Below, one piece after another: positions 26,073 to 34,480 of a stretch of DNA of 64,000 nucleotides; positions within the stretch are counted from its first letter, which is position 1, and every line of letters starts with the position of its first letter. Both the position numbers and the translations under genes were made by a program. Source of the DNA: Herbaspirillum sp. SJZ107 (GTDB lineage: Bacteria; Pseudomonadota; Gammaproteobacteria; Burkholderiales; Burkholderiaceae_D); the NCBI RefSeq assembly GCF_006715485.1, contig NZ_VFNH01000001.1, forward strand, positions 992,001 to 1,056,000, written 5' to 3'. A model generated the notes under the pieces. That model worked only from the letters and a program-made list of their open reading frames with translations, ran no database searches and was not told where the DNA came from.

Positions 26073-26108
26073 TGTCCGCCAGGCGCAAGTTTGGCGGACT
26101 TTTTTTTT
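26073..26108 (+). terminator. Orphan rho-independent terminator
   Basis: GTCCGCCA and TGGCGGAC form a perfect eight-base-pair stem around a ten-base loop and are followed by ten T residues. It is oriented for plus-strand transcripts, yet both flanking genes are on the minus strand. It therefore has no obvious gene to terminate and may end a small RNA transcribed from within about 25950-26070. Confidence 0.8.
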
Positions 26109-26121
26109 CCGCTCCGCGGCG

Positions 26122-26832
26122 TCAACGCAGTACCGGCCCGGCGAAGGTCAGCCCGACCGTGGCATAGCGCTCGCTCTCGCCGCCGCCGATGCGGCGGCCG
26201 ATTCCGGCATCGAGCGCGAGGCGGTCCGGCACCAGCGTCACGCGCATCCCGGCCTGGGCCAGCGCCCGGCCACGCGCGGTGCCGTAGGCTTCCAGCGTCA
26301 GCGTCAGCCGTGGACGCGCCGCCCACGCGGCGCCGCCGGCCCAGAACAGGTCGGAGCGGTGGTCGGCATGGGCGCGCAGCCAGCCCAGGTTGGCGTGGAT
26401 CAGCAGGCGGTCGTCGAAGCGCGACAGGCTGGCCGGCACCAGCACCGACAGGTCGCCGGCCACGCCCGCGCCCTGGCGGAACTGGTTGGCCACGGTCAGG
26501 CCGATGCCCCAGCCGTTCGTTTGCAGCGGGCGGAACACGGTCTTGGCCTGGAGGACGCCGGAGCGATAGGCGCCATCCGGGCCGTCCGGCTTGACGCGCC
26601 CCAGGCCCGCACTCAGTTCCCACGATTGCCACGCGCCGCCGAAGTTGCAGGCAGGGACTGCCCAGTACTCGACCTGGGCGGCCGTGCGCTGGGTCCAGCT
26701 TTCGAGCTGGCAGTTGCCGGGCGACTCGATGCTGGCGTCGTCGACGACCATCGGCCGCGTGGCCAGGGCCGGTGTGCAGACAGACAGGAAGCTTGCGGTG
26801 CACAAGCTGCGACGTAGAAAGAGCGTGTTCAT
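26122..26832 (-). CDS. Secreted protein, probably outer-membrane or periplasmic, of unknown function
   Basis: This 236-residue protein starts with a signal peptide (RRSLCTASFLSVCTPALA). The mature part has alternating strand-like segments (QLESWTQRTAAQVEYWAVPAC, GWGIGLTVANQFR, DRLLIHANLGWLRAH, LTLTLEAYGTARG, RYATVGLTFAGPVL), compatible with a small beta-barrel transporter-like protein. No specific family is recognised. The start MNTLFLRRS was chosen for its signal peptide. It is divergent from the glutathione peroxidase gene. Confidence 0.75.
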   Translation of the reverse strand: MNTLFLRRSLCTASFLSVCTPALATRPMVVDDASIESPGNCQLESWTQRTAAQVEYWAVPACNFGGAWQSWELSAGLGRVKPDGPDGAYRSGVLQAKTVFRPLQTNGWGIGLTVANQFRQGAGVAGDLSVLVPASLSRFDDRLLIHANLGWLRAHADHRSDLFWAGGAAWAARPRLTLTLEAYGTARGRALAQAGMRVTLVPDRLALDAGIGRRIGGGESERYATVGLTFAGPVLR

Positions 26833-26942
26833 TATGCCAATGATACCGAAAGCATGGGTCGCCGGTTCACGCCCGGCTTGTCTTCGATGCAATCGGACTG
26901 CATGGCCGCTACAATGGGAGGCCAACCACCGGAGAAAACCCC

Positions 26943-27494
26943 ATGCAAACCGACATCGACCAGATCCCATTCCGCCTGATGGACGGCAGCGAGACCACGC
27001 TGGCGGCCTACCGCGGCAAGGTGCTGCTGCTGGTGAACGTGGCCTCGCAATGCGGCCTGACGCCGCAGTACGACGGCCTGGAGCGGCTGTACGAAGCCAA
27101 GCGCGCCGATGGGCTGGAAGTGATCGGCTTTCCGGCCAACGACTTCGGCGCCCAGGAGCCCGGCAGCAACGACGAGATCGCGCAGTTCTGCAGCACGACT
27201 TACGGCGTCGACTTCCCGCTGGCCGAGAAGATCTCGGTGAAGGGGCCGGCGCGCCATCCGCTGTACGCGGCCCTCACACAGGCGCAGCCGGCTGCCCAGG
27301 ACCCGGCGCAGGGCGCGATGCGCGCCAAGCTGGCCGGTTACGGCTTCGCCCAGGACGATGCGGCCGACGTGCTGTGGAACTTCGAGAAGTTCCTGATCGG
27401 CCGCGACGGTCGCGTGGTGGCGCGCTTCAATCCGGACGTCACGCCCGAGGATCCGATGGTCCAGCGCGCGATCGACGAGCAGTTGCGCGCCTGA
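26943..27494 (+). CDS. Glutathione peroxidase family protein
   Basis: This 183-residue thiol peroxidase has the motif VNVASQCGLTPQY with Cys37 at the active site, IGFPANDFGAQEPG, and WNFEKFLIGRDG. Bacterial members with cysteine in place of selenocysteine usually use thioredoxin rather than glutathione. It has no signal peptide and should act in the cytoplasm against hydrogen and lipid peroxides. It is convergent with the isochorismatase-like gene, with only seven bases between the stops. Confidence 0.94.
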   Translation: MQTDIDQIPFRLMDGSETTLAAYRGKVLLLVNVASQCGLTPQYDGLERLYEAKRADGLEVIGFPANDFGAQEPGSNDEIAQFCSTTYGVDFPLAEKISVKGPARHPLYAALTQAQPAAQDPAQGAMRAKLAGYGFAQDDAADVLWNFEKFLIGRDGRVVARFNPDVTPEDPMVQRAIDEQLRA

Positions 27495-27501
27495 TCGCCT
27501 T

Positions 27502-28059
27502 CTAGACGCCAAGCTGCCGCAGCACGGCGTCGGTACTGCGCACCTGCGCATACTCGCCGTGCAGATTGGCCAGCGCCATCAGGTGCACGTCTTCGGCGCT
27601 GCGCCAGGTGCCGCCGAAATCCTGCTTGTCGAAGGTGAAGCAGGCATCGGCGACCACGGTCGTCTCGAAGCCGAGGTTGCCGGCCGTGCGCGCGCTGGCC
27701 TCGACCGAGTTGTTGGTGCTGACGCCAACGATCACCAGGCGCCGGATCGCGCGCGCATGCAGCCAGCGTTCCAGGCCGGAGTTGATGAAGGCATCCGGCA
27801 CGTTCTTCTCGACCACGTGTTCGTGCGGCAGCGGCAGGAAGCGTTCCTGGAACGCGGCGCCGGGCTGGCCCGGCGCGAACACCGAGGTCGCGCAGCGGCT
27901 GATGTGGCGCACGCAGACCACCGGCTGGCCGGCCGCGCGCCAGGCGTCCAGCAGCTGCGCGATGCGCTCCTCGGCCTGTGGATTGTTGCGTGGCGGCAGA
28001 CGGTCCAGGCGCATGGCATTCTGCATGTCGATCAGGATCAGGGCGGTCGATGCATTCAT
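27502..28059 (-). CDS. Isochorismatase-like hydrolase with Ser in place of the catalytic Cys
   Basis: This 185-residue protein has the isochorismatase fold. The catalytic Asp is in LILIDMQNAM and the Lys in VVEKNVPDAF. At the usual nucleophile position the sequence is GVSTNNSVEASAR, so Ser (TCG) stands where cysteine hydrolases have Cys. The second half keeps GNLGFETTVVADACFTFD and SAEDVHLMALANLHGEYA. The nucleophile change may alter or remove amidase chemistry; a subgroup with this Ser may exist. It is the last gene of the XRE-GNAT operon, 26 bases after the GNAT stop. Confidence 0.85.
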   Translation of the reverse strand: MNASTALILIDMQNAMRLDRLPPRNNPQAEERIAQLLDAWRAAGQPVVCVRHISRCATSVFAPGQPGAAFQERFLPLPHEHVVEKNVPDAFINSGLERWLHARAIRRLVIVGVSTNNSVEASARTAGNLGFETTVVADACFTFDKQDFGGTWRSAEDVHLMALANLHGEYAQVRSTDAVLRQLGV

Positions 28060-28085
28060 GGGCTTCCTCGCGGTGGCATGCGGCG

Positions 28086-28607
28086 TCATGCCAGCTGTTT
28101 GTAATAGAAGGTGGTGGCGCACAGTCCGCCCGCGGGCAGCAGCGCGTAATCCGGCACCACGCCGACGCGCTGCCAGCCGAGCCGTTCGTACAGGCGAGCG
28201 GCAGTGGCGCTGGCCGTATCCAGCACCAGCAGGTGGCGGCCCTGGTCGTGCGCGGACTGTTCGACGGCTTCCATCAGGCGCCGCCCGATCCCGCTCCCGC
28301 GCGCACGGCGCCGTACCAGCAGCTTGGCGACGTCGGCGCGGTGCGGCTGGTTGTCCGGCATGTCCGTGATCAGCTGCACCGTGCCGGCGATGCCGTGCGC
28401 ATCCTCGGCGACGATCAGGGTGCGCTCGCCGCGCGCCACGCTGTCGGCCACGCCGCGCCAGAACGCCAGCGCCTCTTCGCGCGCCAGCGGCAGCATGAAG
28501 CTGACCGAAGCGCCGCCTTCGACGCAGTCGAGCAGAACGTCCGCCAGCTGTGCGACCTGCGCCGCCGCTTCGTCCGCGCCGAGCGGGCGCACCAGGATCT
28601 CGTTCAC
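28086..28607 (-). CDS. GNAT-family N-acetyltransferase
   Basis: This 173-residue protein shows the GNAT fold with the acetyl-CoA loop RRARGSGIGRRLMEAVEQ and the later segment LLVLDTASATAARLYERLGW. The substrate is unknown. It follows the XRE-cupin regulator by 11 bases and precedes the isochorismatase-like gene, so the three probably form one operon handling a small molecule. Confidence 0.9.
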   Translation of the reverse strand: MNEILVRPLGADEAAAQVAQLADVLLDCVEGGASVSFMLPLAREEALAFWRGVADSVARGERTLIVAEDAHGIAGTVQLITDMPDNQPHRADVAKLLVRRRARGSGIGRRLMEAVEQSAHDQGRHLLVLDTASATAARLYERLGWQRVGVVPDYALLPAGGLCATTFYYKQLA

Positions 28608-28618
28608 GGTTTTCTCCT

Positions 28619-29194
28619 TTATTTAGGCGGTTTGTGCGCCTGGGTCGTCAGCGCCACCAGGTAGCGCGCCGGCGTTGGCCCCGGGTTGTGAAAAGCGATC
28701 GGCTGGTCGAGCCGCATCGCCAGGCAGTCGCCGGCCGCCAGCTGCCAGCGGATGGCGCCGACCGTCACTTCCATCGCCCCCTCGACGATCCAGACCTGCT
28801 GGTCGACGTCGACCGCGCGCGCCGACGTCTCGTAGGCAACGCGCGCACCCGGTGGAAAGCTGACCTCGACCAGCTGGATCGGCGACCACGCCGCGGGCGA
28901 CAGGTTGCGCCGCACGTAGCCCGAGCCGGGGTCGGTCCAGACCGGCTGGTCGGCGGCGCGCGCGAGCGGGGAGGGCGCATCGCCGGGCGGCGCCTCGAAC
29001 AGCGCGGCGACCGTGATCCCGAGCGCGGCGCTCAGCTTGTCCAGCACGGTGGCAGTGGCGCTGCTCTCGCCGCGTTCGATCAGCGAGATGTTCGAGCGGC
29101 TGACCCCGCTGCGTTCGGCCAGCGCGGCCAGCGACAGGCCGGCGGCGTCGCGGGCGGCACGGACGCGCCCGGCGATGCGTTGATTGATGTCCAT
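28619..29194 (-). CDS. XRE-family regulator with C-terminal cupin domain
   Basis: This 191-residue protein has an N-terminal helix-turn-helix (LSLAALAERSGVSRSNISLIERG) and a cupin domain from about residue 110 (VDVDQQVWIVEGAMEVTVGAIRWQLAAGDCLAM). Such regulators sense small ligands in the cupin barrel and often control their own operon. It is the first gene of a three-gene unit with a GNAT enzyme and an isochorismatase-like enzyme. A good promoter lies just upstream, with its -10 only eight bases from the start codon. Confidence 0.92.
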   Translation of the reverse strand: MDINQRIAGRVRAARDAAGLSLAALAERSGVSRSNISLIERGESSATATVLDKLSAALGITVAALFEAPPGDAPSPLARAADQPVWTDPGSGYVRRNLSPAAWSPIQLVEVSFPPGARVAYETSARAVDVDQQVWIVEGAMEVTVGAIRWQLAAGDCLAMRLDQPIAFHNPGPTPARYLVALTTQAHKPPK

Positions 29195-29230
29195 GGGTGT
29201 CCACTATACTGGATATTTATTTCCTGTAAA
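29195..29230 (-). promoter_or_regulatory. Promoter of the XRE-cupin operon
   Basis: On the minus strand, TTTACA (29225-29230) and TATAGT (29203-29208) are separated by 16 bases and precede the start codon by eight bases. The transcript would have almost no leader. TCCA and TGGA, at 29200-29203 and 29210-29213, flank the -10 and may form an operator for autoregulation. Confidence 0.55.
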
Positions 29231-29515
29231 GTGGAATGCATGATCTCGCGCGCGTGAATCTGGGACTGGGAATTTCGCGAGGGTATGGATGCGGGCTTGC
29301 CACCCTGAAGGATGCTCCGTGTGCAAAAACGGTGTTGTCACGCAGGATATTGAAACATGGGGTATTTCGCCGTACTAGCGTCCTGTCTTCGATGCGCCTT
29401 GCCTGAAGGTTCTGTTAGGTGCTCTTAATGCTTGTCTTGGCTTGCCAGCGAGGTCCTGATGCAGCTTTATGGATGCGTCATCGATAGCATCACGACCCAG
29501 AAAAAATGGTATAGA
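29231..29515. other. A+T-richer non-coding gap
   Basis: Together with the promoter to its left, this makes a gap of about 320 bases. I see no convincing open frame, RNA or terminator. It forms the left shoulder of the low-G+C islet that carries the endolysin-like gene. Confidence 0.5.
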
Positions 29516-30328
29516 TTATTTTTTACCGATGCTTATTTGACATAGAATATGTTCCATTTTCTCCGCTGCCATTGCCGCTTTACTGCCGGCATTCAAAGAT
29601 TCTGCGGGCGGAATAAATAGGCCTTTACGATATTCGATATTCGAGGGCGCGCATTTGCCGGAAATTTTTTTACAATTGGCATTTATTACGGCGCGCGCCA
29701 AGTCATAATTAACTTCTTTTGAATTAACAAAATCGCCAAGTTTTATTGGTACTTCGCGAGAAACGGAACCATTGACAGAGGTTCGATAAACTTCAATCCA
29801 GCCGTCACGCATGCCGCGAAATAAAATTTCATAAGCGTTATCTGGCTCAAGAACCAAATCTGGATTTTTTATAAAATCCTTGTGCAAAACCCTGGATGCC
29901 ACTTCATATTTATTCTTGTGCGTAAGCTGTACCCATCCTCGGCCATAGAAACCTTCTTTGACGTAGCCTTCATTTCTATTTTTACTGCCGATGACTTCGG
30001 TTGTGGACGGGGAAAAATTTTTAATTCCAGTTTCGGCATAGATAGTGCCAAACATATACGATATCGTGCCAACATCAGTTATTCGGGTATCTGCCAAAGC
30101 CTTTTCAAGAAATAGCTTACCGTTGTTCCATCTATCGTTGCAGGAGCCAGATGTGGGAGTCTTGCAAAACTCTGAGCGAAAGGCTGTTTCAAGTTTATTG
30201 ATTTCTTGGGATTTGGCTTGATTTAGATTACATAAAGGATGCCTGGGAAATCCTGGCTTTGAGAAGGCAGGCGGCAACAAAGCTATCCCCGCACAAATTA
30301 TGCCGAAAATACTTGTTTTGCGTAACAT
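29516..30328 (-). CDS. Secreted GH19/endolysin-like protein in a low-G+C islet
   Basis: This 270-residue protein has a signal peptide (FGIICAGIALLPPAFS) and a lysozyme-superfamily domain resembling GH19 chitinases and phage endolysins. The segment MFGTIYAETGIKNF carries the likely catalytic Glu99, and YGRGWVQLTHKNKYE (about 128-142) is the typical second motif, followed by NPDLVLEPDNAYEILFRGM. Peptidoglycan is a more likely substrate than chitin. Base composition is foreign: 29701-29760 is 19/60 G+C, in a window that is mostly GC-rich. A signal peptide is unusual for a phage lysin, so it may be a secreted antibacterial or remodelling enzyme. No immunity gene is evident. Confidence 0.78.
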   Translation of the reverse strand: MLRKTSIFGIICAGIALLPPAFSKPGFPRHPLCNLNQAKSQEINKLETAFRSEFCKTPTSGSCNDRWNNGKLFLEKALADTRITDVGTISYMFGTIYAETGIKNFSPSTTEVIGSKNRNEGYVKEGFYGRGWVQLTHKNKYEVASRVLHKDFIKNPDLVLEPDNAYEILFRGMRDGWIEVYRTSVNGSVSREVPIKLGDFVNSKEVNYDLARAVINANCKKISGKCAPSNIEYRKGLFIPPAESLNAGSKAAMAAEKMEHILCQISIGKK

Positions 30329-30636
30329 TGGCAGTCTCCAATCGATGTTGACCTGGATTTATAGAGCGTAATCTGACTGAGAGAACAGTAGCGCTGCCTG
30401 ATAAGCCATTTTCCACATTCCCGATTCGAACTGAAGGAACGGATATTCATCACTACTGTGTGAGCTCGTGAGTCATGTCATGTCCGCAGCCTGGGTACGC
30501 TTTGGCCGATCTCGGCCTTTAGTGTACAGCAATCGAACAACCGAAGACCAATTCAAGCAGTAGGGATTTTTACTCGATGATCAACTGAGGGACGCAATGG
30601 ACAAGTTTGTACGCGGCCACCGTGGGTTGTCGAGTG
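30329..30636. other. Non-coding right side of the low-G+C islet
   Basis: This stretch of about 308 bases between the endolysin-like gene and the stomatin gene shows no supported gene. Composition returns to high G+C near 30600. No inverted terminal repeat, transposase fragment or attachment site could be identified, though one may be degraded. Confidence 0.5.
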
Positions 30637-31422
30637 CTACGGGTCCTTCTCCTTCGAGCGCGCCGGATCCAGCGCCCCGGCAATGGTCCCCAGCAATTCC
30701 AAGGGCAAGGGAAACACGATCGTCGACGACTTGTCGCCGGCAATCGCGCCCAGCGTCTGCATGTAGCGCAGCTGCATCGCGCCCGGCTGGCGCGCCAGCA
30801 CGAAGGCGGCCTGCTGCAGCTTTTCCGAAGCTTGCAGCTCGCCCTCCGCATGGATCACCTTGGCGCGCCGTTCGCGCTCGGCCTCGGCCTGGCGCGCGAT
30901 CGCGCGCACCATCGATTCGTCCAGGTCGACATGCTTGATTTCGACGTTCGCCACCTTGATGCCCCAGGCGTCGGTCTGGGTGTCGAGCACCTGCTGGATG
31001 TCGATGTTGAGGCGCTCGCGCTCGGCCAGCATTTCGTCGAGCTCGTGCTTGCCGAGCACCGCGCGCAGCGTGGTCTGGGCCAGCTGGCTGGTGGCTTCCA
31101 TGAAGTTGGCGACCTGGATGATGGCCTTTTCCGGATCGACCACGCGGAAATAGAGCACGGCATTCACCTTGACCGACACGTTGTCGCGCGAGATCACGTC
31201 CTGGGTCGGCACGTCCAGCACCACGGTGCGCAGGTCGACCCGCACCATCTGCTGCAGCAGCGGGATAATGATGACCAGGCCCGGACCCTTGACGCCCCAG
31301 AAGCGGCCCAGCTGGAACACGACGCCGCGTTCGTACTCGCGCAGCACGCGCACCGCCGAAGCCACCAGCGGAAACAGCAGGACGATGATGGCGCCCAGGC
31401 CGACGCCGATATCGAGGATCAT
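30637..31422 (-). CDS. Stomatin/SPFH-family slipin protein
   Basis: This 261-residue protein has an N-terminal membrane segment ([19 protein letters not shown]), an SPFH/Band 7 domain ([20 protein letters not shown], then [26 protein letters not shown]) and a charged coiled coil ([26 protein letters not shown]). Slipins assemble into membrane scaffolds. It begins ten bases after the NfeD-type protease, the usual pairing in which the protease cleaves the slipin C-terminus. Confidence 0.93.
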   Translation of the reverse strand: MILDIGVGLGAIIVLLFPLVASAVRVLREYERGVVFQLGRFWGVKGPGLVIIIPLLQQMVRVDLRTVVLDVPTQDVISRDNVSVKVNAVLYFRVVDPEKAIIQVANFMEATSQLAQTTLRAVLGKHELDEMLAERERLNIDIQQVLDTQTDAWGIKVANVEIKHVDLDESMVRAIARQAEAERERRAKVIHAEGELQASEKLQQAAFVLARQPGAMQLRYMQTLGAIAGDKSSTIVFPLPLELLGTIAGALDPARSKEKDP

Positions 31423-31432
31423 CGGATTTCCC

Positions 31433-32932
31433 TCATGAAGCGTCCAATGGCACCACGTCCAGCGTCAGCCCCTTGCGGCCGACCACCCGCACGCTGTGCG
31501 CGGGCGTGAGCGGCCCGGTGCTGACCGCCTGCCACAATTCGCCTTCGACGCGTACCCAGCCGGCATGCGCATCGCCGGGCGCCACGTTCTCGACCTTGAC
31601 TACGGCGCCGATCATGCCGGCCGCCCCGCTGGTGACGGGACGGCGGCGCGTGGCCAGCGCCAGGCGCGCGGTGCCGGTGAGCAGCAGGGCGCTGGTCACG
31701 GCCAGCGCGCCGATCAGCACCGGCGGGACGCCATAGCCGGGCAGTTCGGTGTCGATCAGCATCAGGGCACCCGCGACGAAGGCGACGATGCCGCCCAGGC
31801 CGAGGATGCCGAAGCTCGGCAGGAAGGCTTCGGCACCCATGAACAGCAAGCCGAGCGCGATCAGTGCCAGGCCGGCGTAATTGACTGGCAGCATCTGCAA
31901 CGCATACAGGCCGAGCAGCAGGCAGATGGCGCCGATCACGCCCGGCGCCACGTAGCCGGGGTTCATGAATTCGAACACCAGTCCGTATACGCCGAGCGTC
32001 ATCAGCAGCAGCGCCAGGCTGGGATTGGCGATGGCGTCCAGCACCCGGGTGCGCCAGTCGGGCATGAGCTCGACCGCCACGGCGGCGCGCGTGTCGAGGC
32101 GGCGCACCTGGCCGAGCACGGTGACGCTGCGGCCGTCGAGCTGGGCCAGCAGGGCCGGCACGTCGGCCGCGACCACCTCGATCACGTGCTGCTTCAGCGC
32201 TTCGCCGGCGGTCAGGCTGACCGCTTCGCGCACGGCGCGCTCGGCCCAGTCGGCGTTGCGGCCGCGCAGCTGGGCCAGGCCGCGCAGGTAGGCGGCGGCG
32301 TCGTTGACCTGCTTGCGCGTCATGGCGGAGCCGGAGACGGGCTGGTCGGCCGTGCCTTCGGCCCGCTTGCCGTCCGGCCCTGCGCTGCCGTCGCTGCGGC
32401 GCTTGTCGTCGCTGTCGCCGGTGCGCGGGCTGCTCCCGGCAGCGTCGCGCGGCGGTGGCTGCGCCTGCGGCTGTCCGGGCTCCCGCGGCGGACCGCCGAG
32501 TCCGACCTCGACCGGCGTCGCCGCGCCCAGGTTGGTGCCGGGCGCCATCGCCGCGATGTGGCTGGCGTACAGGAGATAGGTGCCGGCGCTGGCGGCGCGC
32601 GCGCCGCCCGGTGCCACATAGGCCACGACCGGCACCGGCGAGGTCAGGATCGCCTTGATCGCGCTGCGCATCGAGGTGTCGAGGCCGCCGGGCGTATCCA
32701 TTTTGAGGATCAGCAGCTGGTGGCGCCCGGCGGCGGCGCGCTCGATGCCGCGCACGATGTAGTCGGCGCTGGCCGGGCCGATGGCGCCGTCGATGGTGAG
32801 GATGCCGACAGGGGCGGCAGCGTGCGTGCGCCCCGGTGCGAGGCCGAGCAGCAGTGCCAGCGCGAGCGGGGGCAGGGCCAGCAACGCTGTCCGCATCCAC
32901 GCCGGTATCTGCAGCAAGGCCCCCGTTTTCAT
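31433..32932 (-). CDS. NfeD-family membrane serine protease (ClpP class)
   Basis: This protein of about 499 residues has a signal or anchor segment ([19 protein letters not shown]), a ClpP-like domain, several membrane helices (about 270-420) and a C-terminal NfeD OB-fold domain ([16 protein letters not shown]). The catalytic Ser lies in [15 protein letters not shown] and the Lys in [13 protein letters not shown], as in Pyrococcus 1510-N. Between them sits a Pro/Gly-rich insertion (about 160-210) not usual for the family. It is upstream of, and coupled to, the slipin gene, its probable substrate. The start at 32932 is favoured; 32896 is possible. Confidence 0.9.
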   Translation of the reverse strand: MKTGALLQIPAWMRTALLALPPLALALLLGLAPGRTHAAAPVGILTIDGAIGPASADYIVRGIERAAAGRHQLLILKMDTPGGLDTSMRSAIKAILTSPVPVVAYVAPGGARAASAGTYLLYASHIAAMAPGTNLGAATPVEVGLGGPPREPGQPQAQPPPRDAAGSSPRTGDSDDKRRSDGSAGPDGKRAEGTADQPVSGSAMTRKQVNDAAAYLRGLAQLRGRNADWAERAVREAVSLTAGEALKQHVIEVVAADVPALLAQLDGRSVTVLGQVRRLDTRAAVAVELMPDWRTRVLDAIANPSLALLLMTLGVYGLVFEFMNPGYVAPGVIGAICLLLGLYALQMLPVNYAGLALIALGLLFMGAEAFLPSFGILGLGGIVAFVAGALMLIDTELPGYGVPPVLIGALAVTSALLLTGTARLALATRRRPVTSGAAGMIGAVVKVENVAPGDAHAGWVRVEGELWQAVSTGPLTPAHSVRVVGRKGLTLDVVPLDAS

Positions 32933-33044
32933 GCGCCAGTCCCATTCTCCTCGATGAGAATTTGACCGGCGGCAGGGCCTGCGGTTTCCGCCGCACGGGG
33001 GCGGTCTGCGTTGCCGCAAACGCCGCCGGCGTCAACCCGGAAGG

Positions 33045-33296
33045 TCAGGCCTTCATGGTGCGCACGTGGGCCAGCACGTCGTCTGCGCGGCCGGCGCCGA
33101 CCAGCGCGGCCGGGGTTTGGCCGCCCAGCGCCGCCAGCGGGGCGTTCATCCAGGCATCGGCCGCGGCGTCGCCGCCGAGGACCTTGCCGGCTTCGTGCAT
33201 GACCGTGTAGTAGGCCTGCGCCTTGCGCGACTGTTGCTGGAAGCGGGCCTGCAGCGCCGCGAATGCATCGGGGGAAAGGGAATCGTCCTGGCTCAT
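33045..33296 (-). CDS. Small protein with ParS/MbcA-type (DUF2384-like) domain
   Basis: This 83-residue protein ends in AWMNAPLAALGGQTPAALVGAGRADDVLAHV, closely like the toxin-binding domain of MbcA/ParS/Xre antitoxins (W-x2-x-P-x3-L-G-G-x-T-P). The N-terminal half is a short helical region without a clear helix-turn-helix. No RES-domain toxin gene is adjacent, and the neighbours are RNase Z (divergent) and NfeD. It may be a solitary antitoxin-like protein or have another role. The start MSQDDS was chosen by length. Confidence 0.7.
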   Translation of the reverse strand: MSQDDSLSPDAFAALQARFQQQSRKAQAYYTVMHEAGKVLGGDAAADAWMNAPLAALGGQTPAALVGAGRADDVLAHVRTMKA

Positions 33297-33334
33297 GGCG
33301 CGTATCATACCCAATCCACGGCATAATGGCTTCC

Positions 33335-34294
33335 ATGGAATTCCAATTTCTCGGCACCGGCGCGGGCACGCCCAGCAAGGCGCGCAACGTCAGCGGGCTG
33401 GCGCTGCGCACCCATGGCGCGGGGCACTGGTCGCTGGTCGATTGCGGCGAGGGCACCCAGCACCAGATCCTGCGCAGCGCCTGGTCGCTGCACACGCTGC
33501 GTGCCGTGTTCATCACCCACATGCACGGCGACCATTGCTACGGTCTGCCCGGGCTGCTGGCCAGTGCCGGCATGCAGAACCGCAGTGCGCCGCTGTTCGT
33601 CGTCGGCCCGGCGCCGCTGCGCGTTTTCCTGCAGGGGGTGATGGCCACCAGCGAGCTGGGCCTGCCATTCCCGGTCGAGTTCGTCGAAGCCGGGCGCTTG
33701 CAAGGCGCCGACCCCTTGCCCGACCTGCGCGTGCACGCGATCGCGCTGTCGCACCGGGTGCCGTGCTGGGCCTACGCCTTCACCGAGCGCAGCGTCGAGC
33801 GCCGTATCGACACCGACCGGCTGCGCGCCGCCGGGGTGGCGCCGGGACCGGCCTGGGGCCGCCTGCAGCAGGGTGGGGACGTGGCGCTGGACGACGGCCG
33901 CATCCTGCAGGCGGACGACTTCCTGCTGGCGCCGCGCAAGGCACGCAAGATCATTGTCGGCGGCGACAACGACAGGCCGCAACTGCTGGTGGAGGAGGCG
34001 CGCACGGCCGAGGTGCTGATCCACGAGGCGACCTACACCGAGGACGTGCTGCACAAGGTCGGCCCCGGACCGCAGCACAGCTCGGCCAGAATGACCGCTG
34101 CCGCCGCCCAGGCGGCCGGGGTACCGAACCTGGTGCTGACCCATTTCAGCCCGCGCTACCAGGACAGCGGTCCGCTGACGATCGGCGCGGTCGAGGCCGA
34201 AGCACGCACGGCCTACGACGGCCGGCTGTTCCTGGCGCGCGACTTCGACCGCTACCTGCTCGACCGCGAAGGCCGGCTGAGCCTGCAATCCTGA
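33335..34294 (+). CDS. rnz: Ribonuclease Z
   Basis: This 319-residue metallo-beta-lactamase-fold enzyme removes 3' trailers from tRNA precursors. It begins with the characteristic MEFQFLGTGAGTPSKARN. The zinc motif is FITHMHGDHCYGLPGLL, and later ligands lie in IHEATY and VLTHFSPRY. The exosite region is present (LQQGGDVALDDGRILQADDF), so this is the short bacterial form. The start at 33335 is chosen to match the family N-terminus; ATG 33326 is also in frame. Confidence 0.94.
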   Translation: MEFQFLGTGAGTPSKARNVSGLALRTHGAGHWSLVDCGEGTQHQILRSAWSLHTLRAVFITHMHGDHCYGLPGLLASAGMQNRSAPLFVVGPAPLRVFLQGVMATSELGLPFPVEFVEAGRLQGADPLPDLRVHAIALSHRVPCWAYAFTERSVERRIDTDRLRAAGVAPGPAWGRLQQGGDVALDDGRILQADDFLLAPRKARKIIVGGDNDRPQLLVEEARTAEVLIHEATYTEDVLHKVGPGPQHSSARMTAAAAQAAGVPNLVLTHFSPRYQDSGPLTIGAVEAEARTAYDGRLFLARDFDRYLLDREGRLSLQS

Positions 34295-34480
34295 ATCCGA
34301 AACGCTGAAGATCGTCCTGCCGATCGCAGGGCCGGGCAATGCACGTCGGCAATTCCCCTGTCAAATCCGTCAATTTTTTCGGCATTTCTGCAACGCGCCA
34401 CTCAAAAAATTGCCTGAAGCCATAGATTTGCAAACGGGAATCATCTAACCTGTAGGATCACTCCTACCCAGGTTGCCCGA

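Noticed and set aside
29882..30115. A 77-codon plus-strand frame opposite the endolysin-like gene as a possible immunity protein
   Set aside because: It is entirely antisense to the coding region, has no ribosome site and no membrane or secretion signal expected for such a role.
33263..33334. A longer N-terminus for RNase Z from 33263
   Set aside because: The extension overlaps the divergent small gene and the family begins at M-x-x-x-FLGTG; only 33326 or 33335 are reasonable.
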